Positions 6,542-9,592 of a stretch of 9,592 bases of DNA are shown here, piece after piece (the stretch's first letter is position 1; the number at the start of each line of letters is the position of its first letter). The DNA is from Rhodobacterales bacterium UBA3080 (GTDB lineage Bacteria; Pseudomonadota; Alphaproteobacteria; Rhodobacterales; Rhodobacteraceae), in NCBI GenBank assembly GCA_002366645.1, contig DFBM01000174.1:6170-15761 (forward strand). Reading direction: 5' to 3'. The notes beneath the pieces were generated by a model that did no database searches, was not told the origin of the DNA, and saw only the letters and a list, made by a program, of their open reading frames with translations. A program made the position numbers and the translations under genes.

Positions 6542-6994
6542 ATGCGTAAGCGACTTTCCGAAGCAACGAAAGACGCCATGCGGGCCAAAGATAAGACGCG
6601 TTTGTCCACGTTACGGTTAATAAATGCCGCGATCAAAGACCGCGATATTGCCGCAAGAAGCGAAACTAACCCGGATGGCGTTTCTGATGCCGAAATTCTG
6701 TCGATTCTCGCCAAGATGATCAAGCAACGGCAGGACAGTGCCAAGGCCTATGAAGAGGCGGGGCGTATCGAGCTCGGTGAAGGTGAACGCGGAGAGATCA
6801 AGGTGATCGAGGAGTTCTTGCCCAAGCAACTCGGCGACTCGGAAGTCGAAGCTGCGATTAAAGCCGCGATTGCAGAATCCGGTGCCGAGTCGATTCGTGA
6901 TATGGGCAAGGTGATGGGTGTTCTAAAAGCCAAGTACACTGGCCAAATGGATTTTGGCAAAGCGGGTGCTGTGATTAAGGCGCATTTGGCTTAA
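6542..6994 (+). CDS. yqeY: GatB/YqeY-domain protein
   Basis: A 150-residue soluble protein made entirely of the YqeY domain, related to the C-terminal tail domain of the GatB subunit of Asp/Glu-tRNA amidotransferase. Conserved blocks are LRLINAAIKDRDI (24-36), EFLPKQL (91-97) and the C-terminal MGKVMGVLKAKYTGQMDFG (121-139). The N-terminal half is helical and charged. The role of free-standing YqeY proteins is not well established; binding to tRNA or the amidotransferase complex is a family-based guess. The ATG at 6542 has GGAGGG about 9 bp upstream. The gene is divergent from carA, an arrangement I recall in other alphaproteobacteria, where dnaG and rpoD may follow; here an EamA permease faces it instead, with the 3' ends overlapping by 20 bp. 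Confidence 0.93.
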   Translation: MRKRLSEATKDAMRAKDKTRLSTLRLINAAIKDRDIAARSETNPDGVSDAEILSILAKMIKQRQDSAKAYEEAGRIELGEGERGEIKVIEEFLPKQLGDSEVEAAIKAAIAESGAESIRDMGKVMGVLKAKYTGQMDFGKAGAVIKAHLA

Positions 6995-7859
6995 GACGTT
7001 TTTGTTCTGCGCGGATGTTGATGTAATTTCCGCCCAGAATAAACAATGCACCAATGAATACTGCCAATACCAACGGCTCGTTATAAAGCGCCATACCGAC
7101 AAAGGTAATTACCGGAAGCCGGATAAACTCCATCGGTGCGACGATCGAGGCTGGCGCCAGTGACAAAGCTGTCGTCAGGCAGAAATGTGCCGTTAATCCA
7201 CATACAGCCACGACAATAATCCATTGAGCACCCAGCAAGGATGGTACGGGAATACCGCTTGGTAAACTCAACACAAAACCGAATGCGAATTGCAGTAGGG
7301 TCATCCAGAACAGCACGCTTAAAACGCTTTCGAAACGGGATATCTGACGGGTGTAAAGTACGTTAAGGGCGAAGAATAATGCCGCACCCAAACCGGCCGC
7401 GTGCCCTGCACCTAGTGTGACCACACCCGGTTGAGCGACGATCAGCACACCAATGAAGCCACTCAGCGCCGCCAAAACTCGTGCTTTTGTCATCGATTCG
7501 CCGAGGAAAATGGGTGCAAGCAAGATAACCCAGATCGGGCTGGTGAATTCTAGTGCAACCAGTTGGCTAAACGGAATCACCGAGATGCCATAAAACCAGA
7601 GGTTTTGACCCGTAAAATGAAACACGTTGCGTTTCAAATGTAGAGGTAGTCGATCCGTTTTTACCTGTGAAAAACCAAGCGTGGAACGCCAAACAAAAAA
7701 GCTAACAATCGCAAACCCTATGGCCGAGCGATACATCATCAACTCGAACGTATTCATCTCGACCGCCAACTCGCGACCAGCAACGGCCATCGCTGTAAAC
7801 GACGCAACAGCGCCCATCATCCAGAGACCAGCGCGTAAAGGGTGTGATTGATCAGTCAT
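6975..7859 (-). CDS. EamA/DMT-family membrane permease
   Basis: An inner-membrane transporter of the drug/metabolite superfamily with about ten hydrophobic segments and the typical two EamA repeats. The first repeat ends near IFLGESMTKARVLAALSGF and its IGVLIVAQPG segment; the second starts at AAGLGAALFFALNVLYTRQ and ends with ALYNEPLVLAVFIGALFILGG. The substrate cannot be predicted: relatives move amino acids, purines or small metabolites. I place the start at ATG 7859 (MTDQSHPLRAGLW, 294 residues), which is how I remember related proteins starting. The frame extends 12 codons further to a TTG at 7895, but the added residues look non-native and neither start has a clear Shine-Dalgarno. It lies 51 bp after the ABM gene and is probably the last gene of the guaA transcript. 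Its tail overlaps the convergent yqeY-like gene by 20 bp. Confidence 0.9.
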   Translation of the reverse strand: MTDQSHPLRAGLWMMGAVASFTAMAVAGRELAVEMNTFELMMYRSAIGFAIVSFFVWRSTLGFSQVKTDRLPLHLKRNVFHFTGQNLWFYGISVIPFSQLVALEFTSPIWVILLAPIFLGESMTKARVLAALSGFIGVLIVAQPGVVTLGAGHAAGLGAALFFALNVLYTRQISRFESVLSVLFWMTLLQFAFGFVLSLPSGIPVPSLLGAQWIIVVAVCGLTAHFCLTTALSLAPASIVAPMEFIRLPVITFVGMALYNEPLVLAVFIGALFILGGNYINIRAEQKRLKPNAP

Positions 7860-7910
7860 GGCGCGGAAGGTGACAGTAGGGCCGACGCTTGGCAAGCTGA
7901 ACGTTGCGGC

Positions 7911-8180
7911 TCAGGAGATTTTGTATTTACGCGACAGGTGGGCCGTCACTCGGCCCCAATCCGATGCCTTCACGCGGGCCTGATGCGCATCGAAGGTGCT
8001 TCGATCCGAGAATTCTTCGTCAACTAGATATATATTCGGATTTTCCGGGTCCGCTCGAACGCTGAACGCCAAGCAACCACGCTCGGCCAAGGTTAACCGA
8101 ATGTGATCTGGTAGATGATCTGTGACTGTCTTTATATCCTCGTCGGGGACTTCCAGATAGCCCGACAGCACTACTCCCAT
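7911..8180 (-). CDS. Small ABM-domain protein (putative quinol/antibiotic-biosynthesis monooxygenase)
   Basis: An 89-residue single-domain protein of the ABM ferredoxin-like fold. Visible features are the first strand VVLSGYLEV (3-11), the block LAERGCLAFSVRADPENPN (31-49), the strand YLVDEEFSD (51-59), and the FDAHQARVKASDW motif (63-75) with the conserved His66. Members dimerise and some oxidise quinols without cofactor or degrade haem, but many are uncharacterised; I cannot name the substrate. The ATG at 8180 lies 10 bp inside the end of guaA, and no separate ribosome-binding site is visible, so translation is probably coupled to guaA. The downstream neighbour is the EamA permease on the same strand. 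Confidence 0.85.
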   Translation of the reverse strand: MGVVLSGYLEVPDEDIKTVTDHLPDHIRLTLAERGCLAFSVRADPENPNIYLVDEEFSDRSTFDAHQARVKASDWGRVTAHLSRKYKIS

Positions 8181-9592
8181 TCGATAGTACCCGGAGGTTT
8201 GGAGGTAATGTCGTATGTCACACGGTTAATGCCGTTTACTTCATTAATGATCCGTGTGGCCGTTTCGCCAAGGAATTCGTGTGTAAACGGATAATAGTCC
8301 GCAGTCATACCATCGACAGAAGTCACCGCCCGTAGCGCACAGGCGAAGTCATAGGTCCGGCCATCGCCCATCACACCTACCGTGCGAACAGGTAGAATCG
8401 CGACAAAGGCTTGCCAGATTTCATCGTAGAGCCCGTGCTTGCGGATCTGGTCGATATAAACGGCGTCTGCTTCGCGCAATATGTCCAGTTTCTGCCGTGT
8501 GATTTCGCCCGGACAGCGGATTGCAAGGCCGGGACCGGGGAAGGGGTGACGACCAACGAAACTGGCCGGAAGACCTAGCTCACAACCCAAATCGCGGACT
8601 TCGTCTTTGAACAACTCACGCAATGGTTCGACCAGTTCCATATCCATTCGTTCGGGCAATCCACCAACGTTGTGGTGCGATTTAATGGTCACAGAAGGCC
8701 CGCCCGAGAAGCTGACGCTCTCGATCACGTCCGGATACAATGTGCCTTGAGCGAGGAACTTTGCCCCACCCACCGATTTGGCGTGTTTTTCGAATACATT
8801 GATGAACAGTTTGCCGATGGTTTTTCGTTTTACTTCCGGATCGGAAACACCTTCCAGCGCGTCTACGAACAAGTCACCTTCAGCAGCGTGGATCAGCGGG
8901 ATGTTGTAGTGCTCGCGGAACATGCTCAGCACTTCTTCCGTCTCGTTTTTGCGCATCAGACCGTTGTCCACATAAACGCACGTGAGCTGGTCGCCGATAG
9001 CCTCATGGATAAGAATCGCTGTGACAGACGAATCAACGCCACCCGACAGACCGCAAATCACCTTCTTGTCGCCTACTTGTTCGCGAATTTCCTCGATGGC
9101 CTGTTCGCGGTACGCTTTCATCGTCCAGTCACCGGTGAAACCAGCCAGATCGGTGAAGTTTTTATAGAATTGTGCACCATTGGGCGTGTGATGAACTTCC
9201 GGATGGAACTGCACAGCGAAGAAATTGCGTTCCAAGTCGGCGGTAATTGCAAAAGGTGCATTCGGTGAAGTGCCGTATACCTTGAAACCGTCGGCGAGCT
9301 TGGAAACATGGTCGCCGTGTGACATCCAGACCTGCTCGTCACCTTCTGCGAACCAGCCATCAAGCAACGGCATGGATTCAGCCGCCGGTGATACAAATGC
9401 ACGGCCGAACTCGGCGGTGCCATGGCCGCTTTCGACCTTCCCGCCTAATTGTTGCATCATGACTTGCTGACCATAACAAATACCAAGGATCGGCAGACCC
9501 ATCTCGAACAAGCCTTGCGGTGCGCGCGGGCTATTCTCGTCAATGACGCTCGCTGGTCCACCTGACAGGATCACGGCTTTCGGAGCGAAATC
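8171..9592 (-). CDS. guaA: GMP synthase (glutamine-hydrolysing), partial (N-terminus outside window)
   Basis: Converts XMP, glutamine and ATP to GMP in the cytoplasm, the last step of guanine nucleotide synthesis. The window holds 473 residues to the stop at 8171-8173; the frame is open to the right edge (DFAPKAVILSGGPAS at the edge). About 45-50 N-terminal residues are missing compared with the family's usual 515-525. Numbering from the first visible residue, the class I amidotransferase part has nucleophile C39 (GICYGQQ) and H130/E132 (QFHPEVHH). The ATP-pyrophosphatase P-loop SGGVDSSV is at 183-190. The C-terminal dimerisation domain ends in the diagnostic KPPGTIEWE. The internal GTG at 9574 is not the real start, because the conserved N-terminal glutaminase strand continues past it. 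The last 10 bp overlap the ABM gene. Confidence 0.97.
   Translation of the reverse strand, partial: DFAPKAVILSGGPASVIDENSPRAPQGLFEMGLPILGICYGQQVMMQQLGGKVESGHGTAEFGRAFVSPAAESMPLLDGWFAEGDEQVWMSHGDHVSKLADGFKVYGTSPNAPFAITADLERNFFAVQFHPEVHHTPNGAQFYKNFTDLAGFTGDWTMKAYREQAIEEIREQVGDKKVICGLSGGVDSSVTAILIHEAIGDQLTCVYVDNGLMRKNETEEVLSMFREHYNIPLIHAAEGDLFVDALEGVSDPEVKRKTIGKLFINVFEKHAKSVGGAKFLAQGTLYPDVIESVSFSGGPSVTIKSHHNVGGLPERMDMELVEPLRELFKDEVRDLGCELGLPASFVGRHPFPGPGLAIRCPGEITRQKLDILREADAVYIDQIRKHGLYDEIWQAFVAILPVRTVGVMGDGRTYDFACALRAVTSVDGMTADYYPFTHEFLGETATRIINEVNGINRVTYDITSKPPGTIEWE

Noticed and set aside
7860..7895. Extension of the EamA permease to a TTG start
   Set aside because: The added 12 residues look unlike the family N-terminus, the TTG has no Shine-Dalgarno, and ATG 7859 gives the expected start.
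8672..9268. A 198-codon open frame on the plus strand antisense to guaA
   Set aside because: It lies wholly inside the strongly conserved guaA coding sequence, has no ribosome-binding site or recognisable domain, and is a composition-driven shadow.

Overview
The window looks like ordinary chromosomal DNA from an alphaproteobacterium, most likely a marine Rhodobacterales (Roseobacter-type) species. This rests on protein style, gene families and moderate GC judged by eye; no rRNA or other marker is present to confirm it. It is densely coded: ten protein genes were recognised, two of them cut by the window edges. I saw no tRNA, rRNA, CRISPR, insertion sequence, integrase or phage gene.

Left part (1-1045, minus strand): a HAD-family hydrolase of the pyrimidine 5'-nucleotidase type is followed 10 bp later by a UbiH/UbiF-type FAD hydroxylase that runs off the left edge. 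Divergently, on the plus strand, come a class I SAM-dependent methyltransferase (1099-1935) and then a tightly overlapping pair: a GntR/FCD regulator (1998-2639) and a 2-keto-4-pentenoate hydratase-like enzyme (2629-3408). The methyltransferase carries a perfect in-frame 18-bp tandem duplication inside its Rossmann core.

Middle (3384-6354, minus strand): carA, the glutaminase subunit of carbamoyl-phosphate synthetase, lies upstream of a membrane family 2 glycosyltransferase (GTG start) that ends head-on with the hydratase in a 25-bp overlap. A good sigma70-type promoter for carA sits in the 187-bp carA/yqeY divergent intergenic region.

Right part (6542-9592): a GatB/YqeY-domain protein on the plus strand meets, with a 20-bp tail overlap, a minus-strand run of guaA (GMP synthase, 5' end outside the window), a small ABM-domain monooxygenase whose start overlaps the end of guaA, and an EamA/DMT permease. 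This looks like one transcription unit in the order guaA - ABM - eamA.

Functionally the window mixes nucleotide metabolism (guaA, carA, the nucleotidase), ubiquinone-type hydroxylation, a self-contained regulator/enzyme pair for a small carbon substrate, and a polysaccharide-synthase-like membrane glycosyltransferase. I found no convincing new multi-gene system. The most notable items are the methyltransferase microduplication, a candidate operator in front of the GntR gene, the unassigned glycosyltransferase, and the tight overlapping gene junctions.
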